NCBI RefSeq assembly: GCF_002156875.1
Contig: NZ_NCSY01000001.1
Location: 434,001-498,000, forward strand
Source of the DNA: Bacillus sp. EAC
GTDB lineage: Bacteria > Bacillota > Bacilli > Bacillales > Bacillaceae_G
Reading direction: 5' to 3'
Length of the DNA: 64,000 nucleotides
This document shows, piece by piece, positions 26,937-37,439 of the stretch. The notes beneath the pieces are model-generated. The model saw only the letters and a program-made list of their open reading frames with translations. It had not been told where the DNA came from and made no database searches. How positions within the stretch are numbered: position 1 is the first letter of the stretch; every line of letters begins with the position of its first letter. The position numbers and the translations under genes are program-made.

Positions 26937-28127
26937 TTAGATTACGTTTAATTCGCGTCCAACTTTTTCATATATTGCTAACACATCATCTAACATTTTC
27001 TTAGTATGTGCAGCTGTTGGCATATTACGAATTCGTCCTGTTCCTAAAGGTACCGTTGGGAACACAATTGACTTCGCGTAAACGCCTTCTTCATATAAAC
27101 GTTTTGAGAATTTTTGTGTCAGATTTTCATCACCAATAATACATGGAGTTATTGGAGTTTCTGAATTTCCAATATTAAAACCAAGTTTTGATAAACCTTC
27201 TTTTAGGTAATTTCCATTTTCCCATAACTTTTCAATTTTCTCTGGCTCTTCAGACATGATACGAATTGCTTCAATACATGCAGCAGCTGAAGCTGGTGTT
27301 AATGAAGTAGAGAATAAGAAAGGACGAGCACGAACTTTTAACCAATCGATTAATTGTTGTGATCCTGCCACATATCCACCAACTACTCCAACAGCTTTTG
27401 AAAGTGTTCCAATTTGGAAATCAATTTTATCAGATAAGCCAAAATGTTTAACTGTTCCTGCTCCTGCGCCCATTACACCTGAACCATGTGCATCATCAAT
27501 ATATGTGATTAGACCAAATTCTTCAGCGATTTTTACGATTTCAGGAATATTAGCTACATCTCCGTCCATTGAAAAGACACCATCAGCTATGTACATTACT
27601 TTCTCATATTGACCACTTGTTGTTGCTTCTTTCGCTTTTGCACGTAAATCATCCATATCTTGGTGCTTTACTCTAATTATTTTAGCACCTGATAATCTAC
27701 ATCCATCAATAATCGATGCATGGTTCAATTCATCTGATAAAATAGCATCTTTTTTACTCATAACAGCAGAGATTGCTCCCATGTTACAATTAAAACCAGA
27801 TTGGAAAGCTATCGCTGCTTCAGTATGTTTAAACTCAGCAATCGCTCTTTCAAGCTCATCATGAATATCCATTGTTCCATTAATTGTACGAACAGCTCCA
27901 GCACCAACTCCGTACTTTTCAGTTGCATCAAGGGCAGCTTTTTTCAAACGAGGTTCCGTTGCAAATCCTAAATAATTATTTGAAGATAAATTAATAAAAT
28001 TTTTGCCGTCAATCATTATATTAGCTTCATTTGATCCTTGTAACGAATTGATCTCATTATAGAGACCTTTCTCTTTTAACTCAGCTAACTGAGGAGTTAA
28101 AAACGCTTCCAATGTCTTACTTGACAT
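26937..28127 (-). CDS. kbl: Kbl, glycine C-acetyltransferase (2-amino-3-ketobutyrate CoA ligase)
   Basis: 396-aa PLP-dependent alpha-oxoamine synthase. [11 protein letters not shown] (about residues 47-57), [21 protein letters not shown] (about 212-221) and the lysine-bearing [13 protein letters not shown] (about 241-253) are all visible. With Tdh it splits threonine into glycine and acetyl-CoA. AAGGAGCTGG before the ATG. First gene of kbl-tdh, with a cre-like site about 290 nt upstream, suggesting catabolite control of threonine use. Confidence 0.95.
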   Translation of the reverse strand: MSSKTLEAFLTPQLAELKEKGLYNEINSLQGSNEANIMIDGKNFINLSSNNYLGFATEPRLKKAALDATEKYGVGAGAVRTINGTMDIHDELERAIAEFKHTEAAIAFQSGFNCNMGAISAVMSKKDAILSDELNHASIIDGCRLSGAKIIRVKHQDMDDLRAKAKEATTSGQYEKVMYIADGVFSMDGDVANIPEIVKIAEEFGLITYIDDAHGSGVMGAGAGTVKHFGLSDKIDFQIGTLSKAVGVVGGYVAGSQQLIDWLKVRARPFLFSTSLTPASAAACIEAIRIMSEEPEKIEKLWENGNYLKEGLSKLGFNIGNSETPITPCIIGDENLTQKFSKRLYEEGVYAKSIVFPTVPLGTGRIRNMPTAAHTKKMLDDVLAIYEKVGRELNVI

Positions 28128-28545
28128 AATACCAGCTCCTTAACCGATTTATTTAATTTTCGTTTAATAAAAGGAGTAGCCTCCAATTTTTTTATTTTAT
28201 ACTTATTCGTAAATAAATATAAAAAATTAAAGCTTAATTATTTTCTAAACTTGTGATTATGTATTGTATAGCTCATTCACAAATATATCATTAGTGAGGC
28301 GTTCCGAATATAATTATAAATCGGACAACACCCATTAGGAATACTTTTATCCAAAATTTATTCAAAAAAAATAATATTAAACTATTATAAAAATTCAAAC
28401 AATTATCTTTTTATTGAAAACGCTTACCTAACAGTTTTGATTAATTAAGCTGTAAAGAATGAAAATTCTTGAAACAGTATGTATGAGACTACAGAGAGAG
28501 CTATAGGACTGTTGAGATCCCACAAAAGCATAAAAAAGAAGTAAA
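28128..28545. other. Long kbl upstream region
   Basis: About 420 A/T-rich nt between the kbl start and the ilvA terminator. Apart from the cre-like site at 28415-28428 no conserved RNA element or small ORF with a binding site is recognised; no T-box-like sequence is seen. Confidence 0.4.
28415..28428 (+). promoter_or_regulatory. CcpA cre-like site
   Basis: TGAAAACGCTTACC fits the catabolite-responsive element consensus TGWAARCGYTWNCW apart from the last base. It lies about 290 nt upstream of kbl. Confidence 0.55.
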
Positions 28546-28577
28546 ATAAAAAATCTGAATGGAATCCATTCAGATCT
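28546..28577 (-). terminator. Terminator of ilvA
   Basis: ATCTGAATGGA (28553-28563) pairs with TCCATTCAGAT (28565-28575); on the minus strand it is followed by a run of U. It lies 15 nt beyond the ilvA stop. Confidence 0.85.
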
Positions 28578-28589
28578 AATGTGTTGATT

Positions 28590-29849
28590 TTAAATTAATA
28601 AATTATATAAAGTTGGGTTATTATTAATTTCCATAAATTGTATACCATAACAGTTCATGCGATCGATAAGTGCTTCGTAATCAGATTTATCAGCTAATTC
28701 AATTCCAACTAATGCTGGTCCATTATCTTTATTATTTTTTTTTGTATATTCAAATCTTGTAATATCATCATTAGGGCCTAATACTTGATCTAGAAATTCT
28801 CGTAATGCTCCTGATCGTTGTGGAAAGTTTATAATAAAATAATGCTTTAATCCTTCATGTATTAATGAACGCTCTTTTATTTCTTGTAGTCGATCGATAT
28901 CGTTATTTCCGCCACTTAAGATACAAACAATATTTTTACCTTTAATTTCGTCTTTAAACAATTCAAGTGCAGCAACTGATAGAGCACCTGCAGGTTCAGC
29001 AATAATTGCATTTTTATTATAAAGCTCCAAGATTGTTGTACATATTTCACCTTCTGGTACTGAAACAACTTGATCCAATACTTCCCGACAAATTTCATAC
29101 GTCAAGTAACCTACTTGTAGTACTGCAGCACCGTCAACAAACTTTTCGATAGTAGGCAATTTAACAACTTTTCCATTTGTTATCGACTCTGCCATTGAAG
29201 CAGCACCTAGTGGTTCAACACCAATAACTTTTGTTGATGCACTTATTCCTTTTATGTAAGTTCCTACTCCAGCACTTAATCCACCGCCACCAATTGCAAC
29301 AAATAAATAATCAACCGGACGATCAATTTCGTTTAATATTTCAACTGCGACTGTTCCCTGTCCAGCAATTACATCTAAATCATCAAATGGATGTATAAAA
29401 GTCATATCGTTCTCATTACAATAGAATTGAGCTTTTTCACTTGCAATATCAAATGTATCACCAATTAAAATTACTTCAACAAATTGTCCACCAAAAAATT
29501 TCACTTGAGAAACCTTCTGATTAGGAGTTGTAGTCGGCATAAAAATTTTGGCATATACGTGCAATTGATTACAAGTGTACGCTACCCCTTGTGCATGATT
29601 TCCTGCACTTGCACATACTACCCCTTTTTGCCTTTGTTCATAATTCAAATTACTAATCTTGTAATAAGCCCCTCTTAATTTAAATGAACGAATAATTTGT
29701 AAATCCTCACGCTTCAAAAATACATTACAATCATATTTTTCACTTAGCATTGTACTTATTTGCAAAGGAGTTTTATTCGTTACTTCTTTTAACGTATTGT
29801 AAGCAACTAAAATATCTTCTATTTTTACGGTACTTTTTAGTTTTTCCAT
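28590..29849 (-). CDS. ilvA: IlvA, biosynthetic threonine dehydratase
   Basis: 419-aa PLP enzyme making 2-oxobutyrate for isoleucine synthesis. The PLP lysine is in SFKLRGAYYK (about residues 51-60), SAGNHAQGVAY is near 80, and GGGGLSAGVG near 182. Unlike the neighbour at 24746 it carries a C-terminal ACT-like domain (about 325-419, starting FPQRSGALREFLDQVLGP), as in B. subtilis IlvA (422 aa), which lets isoleucine and valine control activity. ATG at 29849 behind AAAGGATCG. Two threonine dehydratases 3 kb apart, one regulated and one not, fit biosynthetic and catabolic roles. Confidence 0.93.
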   Translation of the reverse strand: MEKLKSTVKIEDILVAYNTLKEVTNKTPLQISTMLSEKYDCNVFLKREDLQIIRSFKLRGAYYKISNLNYEQRQKGVVCASAGNHAQGVAYTCNQLHVYAKIFMPTTTPNQKVSQVKFFGGQFVEVILIGDTFDIASEKAQFYCNENDMTFIHPFDDLDVIAGQGTVAVEILNEIDRPVDYLFVAIGGGGLSAGVGTYIKGISASTKVIGVEPLGAASMAESITNGKVVKLPTIEKFVDGAAVLQVGYLTYEICREVLDQVVSVPEGEICTTILELYNKNAIIAEPAGALSVAALELFKDEIKGKNIVCILSGGNNDIDRLQEIKERSLIHEGLKHYFIINFPQRSGALREFLDQVLGPNDDITRFEYTKKNNKDNGPALVGIELADKSDYEALIDRMNCYGIQFMEINNNPTLYNLLI

Positions 29850-30064
29850 TTCGAAATCGATCCTTTGCGTTTTATTTATTGCTCAAATTTATATAACTTT
29901 CATTATAGTAAAACTTTAGGAATAAATAAACAGAAAATTCAATATATTTTTTATCATTTTTCATTAAAACTTTATTTTCGATAAAATAGTAGCCTAGTTA
30001 TCATTTTTTAATAGATATGCTATGATTCTTATATTAAATATTAATTATTAGGTGGATAAAAAAT

Positions 30065-30946
30065 ATGGATAATCATGCTTTATTATTAATAGATGGTTTT
30101 AACTTATTAAGTAGAGGCTATTTTGCTACTTCATATGGTAGAAGTGATGATCAACTTTCAAAAACAAAAGATGGCGTATATATAAATGCGTTAAGAGTCT
30201 TTTTACCAAAGCTCTTTAGTTTAATTCGAGAACATGAAATCACACATGTTGCGATTACTTGGGATGTTAAAAGAGAAGAAACTGATCGAAGAAATAAATA
30301 TGATTTTTATAAAGCTACACGTGGAGAGCTACCTACCCCATTAATCGAACAATTCTTTACATTAAAAACAGTATTAGAAGAAATAGGTATTGCTCAGTTA
30401 GAAATGGCCCCTTATGAAGCTGATGATTTAATGGGTACTTTATCAAATAACTGGAGTAATACTATCCAAAATAAATGTTTTATTTACAGCAATGATAGAG
30501 ACTTACTTCAATTAATAAATGAACATACATCACAAATTATTGCACAAAAAACAGGAGAACTAATTTACTCCATGGAGCATTTTAATAATGATTACGGAAT
30601 TCACCCTAAACAGTGGGTCGATGTAAAAGCATTATTAGGTGATTCAAGTGATAATATTCCAGGTTGTCCAGGAGTTGGTGAAAAATCAGCAATTCCATTA
30701 ATTCAACAATATCGTTCAGTTGAAGAATTATATGAAAATATGGAAAATCTAGATCCGAAATTTAATCGATATAAAAAGAAACTAGAAGCAGGTAAAGATT
30801 CTACCTTTATAAGTAAAGAATTATCAGCTATTACAATCGATATTCCACATTTTGAAGACTATACTTTCGAAGAATTAAAATTAAATGTGAATGAAGAAAT
30901 ACTAACTCTTAAACTTGAAGAATTAGAGATACGAATTAAACGATAA
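30065..30946 (+). CDS. 5'-3' exonuclease / flap endonuclease (YpcP type)
   Basis: 293-aa protein resembling the 5' nuclease domain of DNA polymerase I, encoded alone. The metal-binding acidic clusters are in LLLIDGFNLL, YEADDLMGTLS (about residues 118-128), SNDRDLLQL (about 142-150) and GDSSDNIPGCPGVGEKSA (about 196-213); the last includes the helix-3-turn-helix DNA-binding element. Probably removes RNA primers or flaps alongside Pol I. AGGTGG precedes the ATG. Monocistronic with a terminator. Confidence 0.88.
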   Translation: MDNHALLLIDGFNLLSRGYFATSYGRSDDQLSKTKDGVYINALRVFLPKLFSLIREHEITHVAITWDVKREETDRRNKYDFYKATRGELPTPLIEQFFTLKTVLEEIGIAQLEMAPYEADDLMGTLSNNWSNTIQNKCFIYSNDRDLLQLINEHTSQIIAQKTGELIYSMEHFNNDYGIHPKQWVDVKALLGDSSDNIPGCPGVGEKSAIPLIQQYRSVEELYENMENLDPKFNRYKKKLEAGKDSTFISKELSAITIDIPHFEDYTFEELKLNVNEEILTLKLEELEIRIKR

Positions 30947-31033
30947 GATATTATTGTTATAAACGCATCTAATTAAATTCCCTTTAATTATATTTATAAA
31001 CTTACAGGATATACAAACATGATTAATTAGAAA

Positions 31034-31069
31034 TAAAAAAAGATTCTTTCTATGGAAGAATCTTTTTTT
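31034..31069. terminator. Bidirectional terminator after the exonuclease gene
   Basis: AGATTCTT/AAGAATCT stem (31041-31048/31056-31063) flanked by A7 and T7 runs. Confidence 0.85.
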
Positions 31070-31144
31070 ATTCAAATTAAACATAGGTTAATCGAATTTT
31101 GATCGCTTTCTTAAATAAAAAACTATTTTGAAATAAATAATGAC

Positions 31145-31870
31145 CTATTGATTAAGCCTATATATTTCACGAGCTAAAGATTCAATAATATAAATGACTG
31201 GTACTTGAGTAGTAATATTTGCTTCTTCAAAATATTCCTCTGTTACATAATATGGAATGTTTAAATCAGATATTTTTGCGATTGTAGATAACTTATTATT
31301 CGTTATACTAATTATTTTACTGCCCTCTTGTTTCAATAAATTAAGATGATTTACTGTGAAATTATTCTCTCCAGAAACAGATAAAGCTATAGTTACACTA
31401 TTGTACCTAAGTTTTGAATGGATCGGAAAATGTGGGTCTTTAATATAAAGTGAAAATTTACCTAAGCTCGAAAAATATCTTGCTCCATATTCAGCAAGTA
31501 TGCCTGAGCTTCCAATTCCAATAAAAATAACATTTTCTGATTGATTAATTTGAATAGCTGCTTCTTTTATTTTTTCGTCTATATCACCACTTAATGTCCG
31601 CTCAAAAAACTCAACAACCGAGTGATGTGAGCTTTTAATAATCGTCCTCTTCTTTTCTTCTAAAACCATTTTAAGTTTGACTTTAAATTCGGAAAAACCC
31701 TCACAATTTAGTTTTCTACAAAAACGTAAAATCGTTGCTGTTGATACATGAGTTTCATCTGCTAGTTCACGAATTCGCATGTATGCGACTTTTTCCATGT
31801 TTTGAGAAATATAATTGTATAAAGAAATCTCTAATTCATTGAAAGAAGCGATTATTTCGTTTGAAAACAT
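31145..31870 (-). CDS. MurR/RpiR-family transcriptional regulator
   Basis: 241-aa regulator with an N-terminal HTH_6 domain (ELADETHVSTATILRFCRKL, about residues 35-54) and a SIS sugar-phosphate-binding domain (IGIGSSGILAEYGARYFSSL, about 116-135; ALSVSGENNF at ~168). AGAAGGAG precedes the ATG. It is divergent from the GH1 6-phospho-beta-glucosidase gene, with a palindrome between them, so it most likely senses a phosphorylated glucoside and controls that gene. Confidence 0.88.
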   Translation of the reverse strand: MFSNEIIASFNELEISLYNYISQNMEKVAYMRIRELADETHVSTATILRFCRKLNCEGFSEFKVKLKMVLEEKKRTIIKSSHHSVVEFFERTLSGDIDEKIKEAAIQINQSENVIFIGIGSSGILAEYGARYFSSLGKFSLYIKDPHFPIHSKLRYNSVTIALSVSGENNFTVNHLNLLKQEGSKIISITNNKLSTIAKISDLNIPYYVTEEYFEEANITTQVPVIYIIESLAREIYRLNQ

Positions 31871-31965
31871 AAATGTATGTTTCTCCTTCTATTATTAATT
31901 CATATTTTTTAGTTTTATTGCTCTACCTCATTATTTTAACATAATTACTAACCAAGTAACACAGC

Positions 31966-31981
31966 GTTTCATACATGAAAC
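31966..31981. promoter_or_regulatory. Palindrome, candidate RpiR operator
   Basis: GTTTCAT-AC-ATGAAAC: 7-bp perfect arms around two central bases, about 95 nt from the regulator start and 155 nt from the GH1 start. Palindromes of this size in a divergent regulator-enzyme region are typical operator positions. Confidence 0.45.
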
Positions 31982-32075
31982 AAGTGTCTTTCATTGTTAT
32001 TTAAAACTAGATTCTGTACTTTTATTTACTAACTTGCTTAATGCCGCTATTATTCCTTTGTAGACTAGAATTTAA

Positions 32076-33572
<1,497 letters not shown>

Positions 33573-33637
33573 ACCAAATAAGCAAAAGATGAATTTATAA
33601 TACCTTTCAAGTATTCACTTGGTCGGTAAAATAGTTA

Positions 33638-33678
33638 TAAAAAAAGGAACTTCAATACATGCGAAGTTCCTTTTTTTA
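33638..33678 (+). terminator. Terminator of the GH1 gene
   Basis: AAAGGAACTTC/GAAGTTCCTTT stem (33643-33653/33663-33673) followed by TTTT. Confidence 0.85.
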
Positions 33679-33868
33679 TATTCAAGTGACACTTATTTTA
33701 GCTAAAAAAATACTTTTTTAATTCATTGTTTTTTTACTTAGTGAGGAATATATATTAGTATCAAATCTCTTTCTGACTTGAAGACAGCTCGTCCAAATAA
33801 ACCTACGTTCCCCCTTCTGTTTTTCTTGCATAAAATATCTTATTAAAAATAAAGAAGGAGTTACATTT

Positions 33869-34597
33869 ATGGGATTATTTATAAATAAAAATGACCATCC
33901 AGATGTTTATAATAATATTGAAAAAATTCAAGCACCCAATCAGAGTTTTGTTCGCCATAATTACCTATCAGAGCTATTAGACGAGCAACAAAAAGCTAAC
34001 AACGCACTAGCTGAGTCAATCGCTGAACTTAAACCACAATATGAGCAATTAGAAGAAATTCAAACTAGTCAGTGGAAAGATGTAAAAAACCAGATAAATG
34101 ATCTCAGAGTTAGCAACCTCCATCGCGATTCTATGGATAGCATGATCATTCAGCGCTTAGAAGCATTAGATGAAAATGAAAATCGATTAAAAAAATCAAT
34201 TATTGACCATATGAATACTCAAAATGAAGCCTATCAAAATATGCTCTCACGACTGGAAAAAAATGAAGCTTCATTCGAACAACTCACTTTGCAAATGAAT
34301 CAACAGCTAGATCTCCAAAAAGAAGTAGCTGATAAATTGCTAAAGCAGGAGGAATTCCAAACTGGGGTACTAAATCGATTAGACAATCAAGAAGCGCTTA
34401 CTGAAAAAATCTCCCGTCAACTCAACAATATTCGTTCAATCCTTTTTGAACGAACAAACTTTATCGTAACAAAACTAGAAGATAGTTATAACCTAACTTC
34501 TGCTTACGTTTATAAGCTTATAAATAAATCCGAACAACCAAACTTTTCCACTGTGTTGAATAATAAAAAGAACAAAAATCAGAAACAAACCGACTAA
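33869..34597 (+). CDS. Coiled-coil protein of unknown function
   Basis: 242 aa, no recognised domain. Residues ~35-210 are almost continuous helix rich in Glu, Gln, Leu and Asn, with repeated LxxxE/LEx patterns (RLEALDENENRL, MLSRLEKNEASFEQL, VLNRLDNQEALTEKI) suggesting a long parallel coiled coil built from ~25-30-residue units. The N-terminus (MGLFINKNDHPDVYNNIE) is distinct and the C-terminus is basic and polar (NNKKNKNQKQ). No signal peptide or membrane segment. GAAGGAG precedes the ATG. A structural or scaffold role, perhaps in spores, is only a guess. Confidence 0.75.
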   Translation: MGLFINKNDHPDVYNNIEKIQAPNQSFVRHNYLSELLDEQQKANNALAESIAELKPQYEQLEEIQTSQWKDVKNQINDLRVSNLHRDSMDSMIIQRLEALDENENRLKKSIIDHMNTQNEAYQNMLSRLEKNEASFEQLTLQMNQQLDLQKEVADKLLKQEEFQTGVLNRLDNQEALTEKISRQLNNIRSILFERTNFIVTKLEDSYNLTSAYVYKLINKSEQPNFSTVLNNKKNKNQKQTD

Positions 34598-34697
34598 AAC
34601 TTTTTTCAATCATAAAATAAGGGGCTTTTCTGTAAGTTTGTTGTTGTTAAAAGATTTTTTATCAGCATAAATTGTAAAATATAATACTAATTATCAA

Positions 34698-34738
34698 GCA
34701 AAAGAAACCCTTGTTTTACTATTCAAGGGTTTCTTTAC
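34698..34738. terminator. Terminator after the coiled-coil gene
   Basis: Perfect 13-bp stem AAAGAAACCCTTG (34701-34713)/CAAGGGTTTCTTT (34724-34736). It could serve the plus-strand gene and the small minus-strand gene at 34760. Confidence 0.75.
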
Positions 34739-34759
34739 TGTTCTAGTTCAATGGAATTT

Positions 34760-34939
34760 TTATAAAGTAACATAGTTAAGTAGAAATAAACCTAAAAAAA
34801 TGGAAATAAGGAAACCAACTTTTTGAATTCTAGTCCTCTTTAATAACCATTCCCACCTTTTTCTTTCATAATCAAACATCAAATAATCAATTGCACTAAG
34901 AATTAAAACTGCTAATACGAACCTTGTACTACTTGACAT
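34760..34939 (-). CDS. Small two-helix membrane protein (59 aa), hypothetical
   Basis: A 59-codon frame from ATG at 34939 encodes two hydrophobic stretches (FVLAVLILSAIDYLMF, residues 7-22; VGFLISIFLGLFLLNYV, 41-57) joined by a basic loop ERKRWEWLLKRTRIQK. The charge pattern predicts a hairpin with the loop in the cytoplasm, and the amino-acid use looks coding. Weakness: no clear Shine-Dalgarno sequence precedes the ATG, and an in-frame stop lies 27 nt upstream. A short peptide frame (18 codons) precedes it, so this could also be the surviving part of a decayed gene. Confidence 0.45.
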   Translation of the reverse strand: MSSSTRFVLAVLILSAIDYLMFDYERKRWEWLLKRTRIQKVGFLISIFLGLFLLNYVTL

Positions 34940-35026
34940 GGAAACGCTACTTATTAATCCAATCTATTAAATGAACTATTTCTTCATCGATCTCTAAATT
35001 CATTGTTCAACAATTCTACTAGATAT

Positions 35027-35054
35027 TAAAAAAACGAGGAGTTATAGCTCCTCA
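35027..35054 (-). terminator. Terminator downstream of the SGNH hydrolase gene
   Basis: GAGGAG (35036-35041)/CTCCTC (35048-35053); read on the minus strand the stem is followed by G and seven U residues. It lies about 115 nt beyond the hydrolase stop. Confidence 0.65.
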
Positions 35055-35168
35055 AAATTTTCAATTTACTAATTTGTTTGCTCAATTAAGAATAATTCAT
35101 TGTTCGATGGTCCTTATTTATCATTGCAAATCCAATTGAAAATTTTTTATTCTACCCATACCCTACAC

Positions 35169-35951
35169 CTACAAATCTAATGCTTTTAACTCTCCAATTA
35201 CTACTTCTGAAATACGTTCATAACCAATTTTACTTGGATGAATTCCATCTTTTAAATAAAAAGCACCATTGATTTTATTCCATCCAACCATCGAATTTAG
35301 ATCAATACAGGGTAGCGCATAAAATGCTGCTACTTCCTTAATTGTTTTTGCATAATCAGATGTTAATAGCCCTGCTTTGTTTTTTTGTTCATATCTACCA
35401 TTGTGATGTCTAGGTATAGGTGTCATAAGAATAATCCTACAATACGGTACCCTTGTTTGTATTTTTTCGATCATTGAACACAAACCACCGATAAACGTAG
35501 TTTCATCAAAATTAGGATTTTCGTTCGTTGGTAATCCTTTACCTATTGCAATATTTGTTCCATAATCATTTGTACCACCCATTATCGTTACTATTTGGGT
35601 ATCGAGAGGAATCATAGCGTCTATCCTCTGAATATTACACATACTAGAATAAATTTCAATGGTCCCTATAGGTTGGGTTTGACGTGGTGGTCTTGCTTTA
35701 AAATTTCCATTTACATCAATCCATGCTATTGAACCATTTTCTGCTATTGTTGTTCCACCAATTCCTCTTTTAATATGGAATAAACCTAATTCAGTAGCTA
35801 CCTCTGGTTGCCATCCGTTAGTGGCTGTTATACTATCTCCATAACTAACCCATTTTGTAGCTCTTTTCTTTGCCACTAATTTAACTTTTAGTTGATTAAT
35901 TCTTATTAACATGGAAGCATAAAGTCGTTTTATATTCCAAGCTACTCCCAC
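35169..35951 (-). CDS. SGNH/GDSL hydrolase
   Basis: About 260 aa. Catalytic blocks of the SGNH superfamily are visible: block I SYGDSITATNG (nucleophilic serine), a glycine in GIGGTTIAENG, block III MGGTNDYG, and block V DGIHPSKIGYERI with the Asp-His pair. Such enzymes are esterases, often deacetylating sugars or lipids. GTG at 35951 is favoured because GGGGG is 8 nt upstream; a longer ATG form from 36023 would add a basic leader without a good binding site. Single gene. Confidence 0.82.
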   Translation of the reverse strand: MGVAWNIKRLYASMLIRINQLKVKLVAKKRATKWVSYGDSITATNGWQPEVATELGLFHIKRGIGGTTIAENGSIAWIDVNGNFKARPPRQTQPIGTIEIYSSMCNIQRIDAMIPLDTQIVTIMGGTNDYGTNIAIGKGLPTNENPNFDETTFIGGLCSMIEKIQTRVPYCRIILMTPIPRHHNGRYEQKNKAGLLTSDYAKTIKEVAAFYALPCIDLNSMVGWNKINGAFYLKDGIHPSKIGYERISEVVIGELKALDL

Positions 35952-36152
35952 CCTGTAATCCCCCTTTTTTGTAAATTTTCTACAAAACGGGACAGCTTTA
36001 ATCCTTTTAGTACATTCAAACATCCGAAGACATGGTAATATGATCTATTACATTTTATATTTCAAATTATGTATATTACATTTTTTCTGATAATATTATC
36101 TAAAATTTTACAAAAACCTTTACTAATCATGCTGTATTCAATTTTTATTTAA

Positions 36153-36183
36153 CAAAAAAAGGACTGTTTTACCAGTCCTTTTG
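36153..36183. terminator. Terminator between DUF1259 and SGNH genes
   Basis: AAGGACTG/CAGTCCTT stem (36159-36166/36173-36180) with A- and T-runs; 8 nt past the DUF1259 stop. Confidence 0.8.
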
Positions 36184-36190
36184 GTATTCA

Positions 36191-36577
36191 TCAGTCCTTT
36201 AACGCTCTTCTGACTTTCTTCGCAAATACTAATGGATCATCAACAGATTCGATATTAACATAAATCAGATTCGGACTATCAAACAGCCATTCATTGTGTA
36301 TGGATGACACTAATATACCTTGTTTTAGAATTGAAGCAACAAAATTTTCTACTTCTTTTTGTAAGAGAGCTACCCTCCCTAAGCACAGTGCCTGCTTATT
36401 CAACTTATCTCTTGATTCAAATGAAAAAGAAGAGGTTACTGCGAATCGTTTTCCTAAAATGATTGCTTGTAACTCATTTCGATTAATTGTTGCCACACAT
36501 TTTCCGCCAGCAAATCCCTCTTGCCCACCGATAATTCTAGCAAACTCGCGACAGATTAATTCATCATTCGACTTCAT
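36191..36577 (-). CDS. DUF1259 (LppY/LpqO-like) protein
   Basis: 128-aa protein matching the DUF1259/LpqO family in layout: FARIIGGQEGFAGGKCVATI at the N-terminus, a central LGRVALLQKEVENFVASILK, and the diagnostic C-terminal SSIHNEWLFDSPNLIYVNIE followed by DPLVFAKKVRRAL. Many family members carry two such domains or a lipoprotein signal; this one is a single cytoplasmic copy without a signal peptide. AAAGGAGATG precedes the ATG. Function unknown. Confidence 0.7.
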   Translation of the reverse strand: MKSNDELICREFARIIGGQEGFAGGKCVATINRNELQAIILGKRFAVTSSFSFESRDKLNKQALCLGRVALLQKEVENFVASILKQGILVSSIHNEWLFDSPNLIYVNIESVDDPLVFAKKVRRALKD

Positions 36578-36755
36578 TTATTCATCTCCTTTCTAGTATT
36601 ACTATGGTATGAATAAATGAATAGTTCGGAAACGGATATGCTTCTTATTAGCATAAAAGATTACATTGAATAATTATCACGGTACATCAAGTTACTACAA
36701 AAATAGAAGTACTAGTTCACATATGAGAAGGCATCTCAAAATTAACATTAGAAAC

Positions 36756-36796
36756 AAAAAACCAATCTACTGAATTTTTCAGAGATCGGCTTTTTC
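36756..36796 (-). terminator. Terminator downstream of the barstar-like gene
   Basis: Imperfect stem of CCAATCT...CTGA with TCAG...AGATCGG (36762-36773/36779-36789), with U-runs on both strands; about 75 nt past the barstar-like stop. Confidence 0.55.
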
Positions 36797-36871
36797 CTGT
36801 AAAGTTTATGTAAACATTTATTTAATAGTGATGGAAGTTCATATTACAAATTTCCCTAAACTATAATTATG

Positions 36872-37225
36872 TTAGTTTAAAAGGAAGTCACATTTCCAAT
36901 CAGGGAATTCGCGATTATGATCGATAAGACATTCCTTCATTATACTTGAGTCTTCAGGTAATTTGCTCTCCAATTCAGACCAACCAACAAATACTAGTTT
37001 TTTAGGTAACTCAACTGATCCTGTAATGGTATCCCAAAAAGCATCCCAATTCTCACCATAATGATCTGGAAAATTCAGTTTTTCTTTCAAAATTAAATGC
37101 AATTCTTTATCAGTTTTTATTTTAGATACATCAATTATTACTTTAGATGTGTCTTTTTCTTCTTTATTTAAAATAATATATAGTACAAACACGAATATAA
37201 AAAATCCAAGCATATAAACTGACAT
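36872..37225 (-). CDS. Membrane-anchored barstar-family protein
   Basis: 117 aa. Residues 4-20 form one transmembrane helix (YMLGFFIFVFVLYIILN), then a barstar domain from ~28 to the end. The inhibitor helix reads HYGENWDAFWDTITG (residues 55-69), keeping the residues equivalent to barstar Asp35, Trp38 and Asp39 (here D61, W64, D65); Tyr29 is replaced by His. Barstars neutralise barnase-type ribonucleases in the cytoplasm; a membrane tether is unusual. AAGGGGAAAA precedes the ATG. The gene lies 58 nt after a 51-aa membrane-protein gene on the same strand. No ribonuclease gene is in the window. Confidence 0.8.
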   Translation of the reverse strand: MSVYMLGFFIFVFVLYIILNKEEKDTSKVIIDVSKIKTDKELHLILKEKLNFPDHYGENWDAFWDTITGSVELPKKLVFVGWSELESKLPEDSSIMKECLIDHNREFPDWKCDFLLN

Positions 37226-37283
37226 TATTTTTCCCCTTAATACAGTTCAAAAATTTAGCTTTAAAAAACTGTTAGGTTAAATT

Positions 37284-37439
37284 TCAAATTACAATATTTT
37301 TTATGTACAGAATTCCGTACAATATTGCACTACTAATTACAACTAACAATCCAACCATTGCAAAACCATATATAAAACCTTTTCCCATCGAAATTAAATC
37401 TAACAACATATTTTTAAGTGTTCCAAGTATCTTGTACAA
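37284..37439 (-). CDS. Small single-helix membrane protein (51 aa), hypothetical
   Basis: TTG-started frame of 51 codons with AAGGAG (37448-37453, minus strand) exactly 8 nt upstream. The product has an amphipathic N-terminal part (YKILGTLKNMLLDLISM) and one strong transmembrane helix (GFAMVGLLVVISSAILYGIL, about residues 24-43). It is followed after 58 nt by the membrane-anchored barstar-like gene, without an intervening terminator, so the two probably form a unit. No family is recognised. Confidence 0.6.
   Translation of the reverse strand: MYKILGTLKNMLLDLISMGKGFIYGFAMVGLLVVISSAILYGILYIKNIVI

Noticed and set aside
27256-27612. 118-codon plus-strand frame opposite kbl
   Set aside because: Mirror of a well-conserved PLP enzyme with proline-rich nonsense composition.
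29850-30064. T-box or other riboswitch ahead of ilvA
   Set aside because: The leader is short and A/T-rich; no T-box antiterminator sequence or specifier-type stem is seen.
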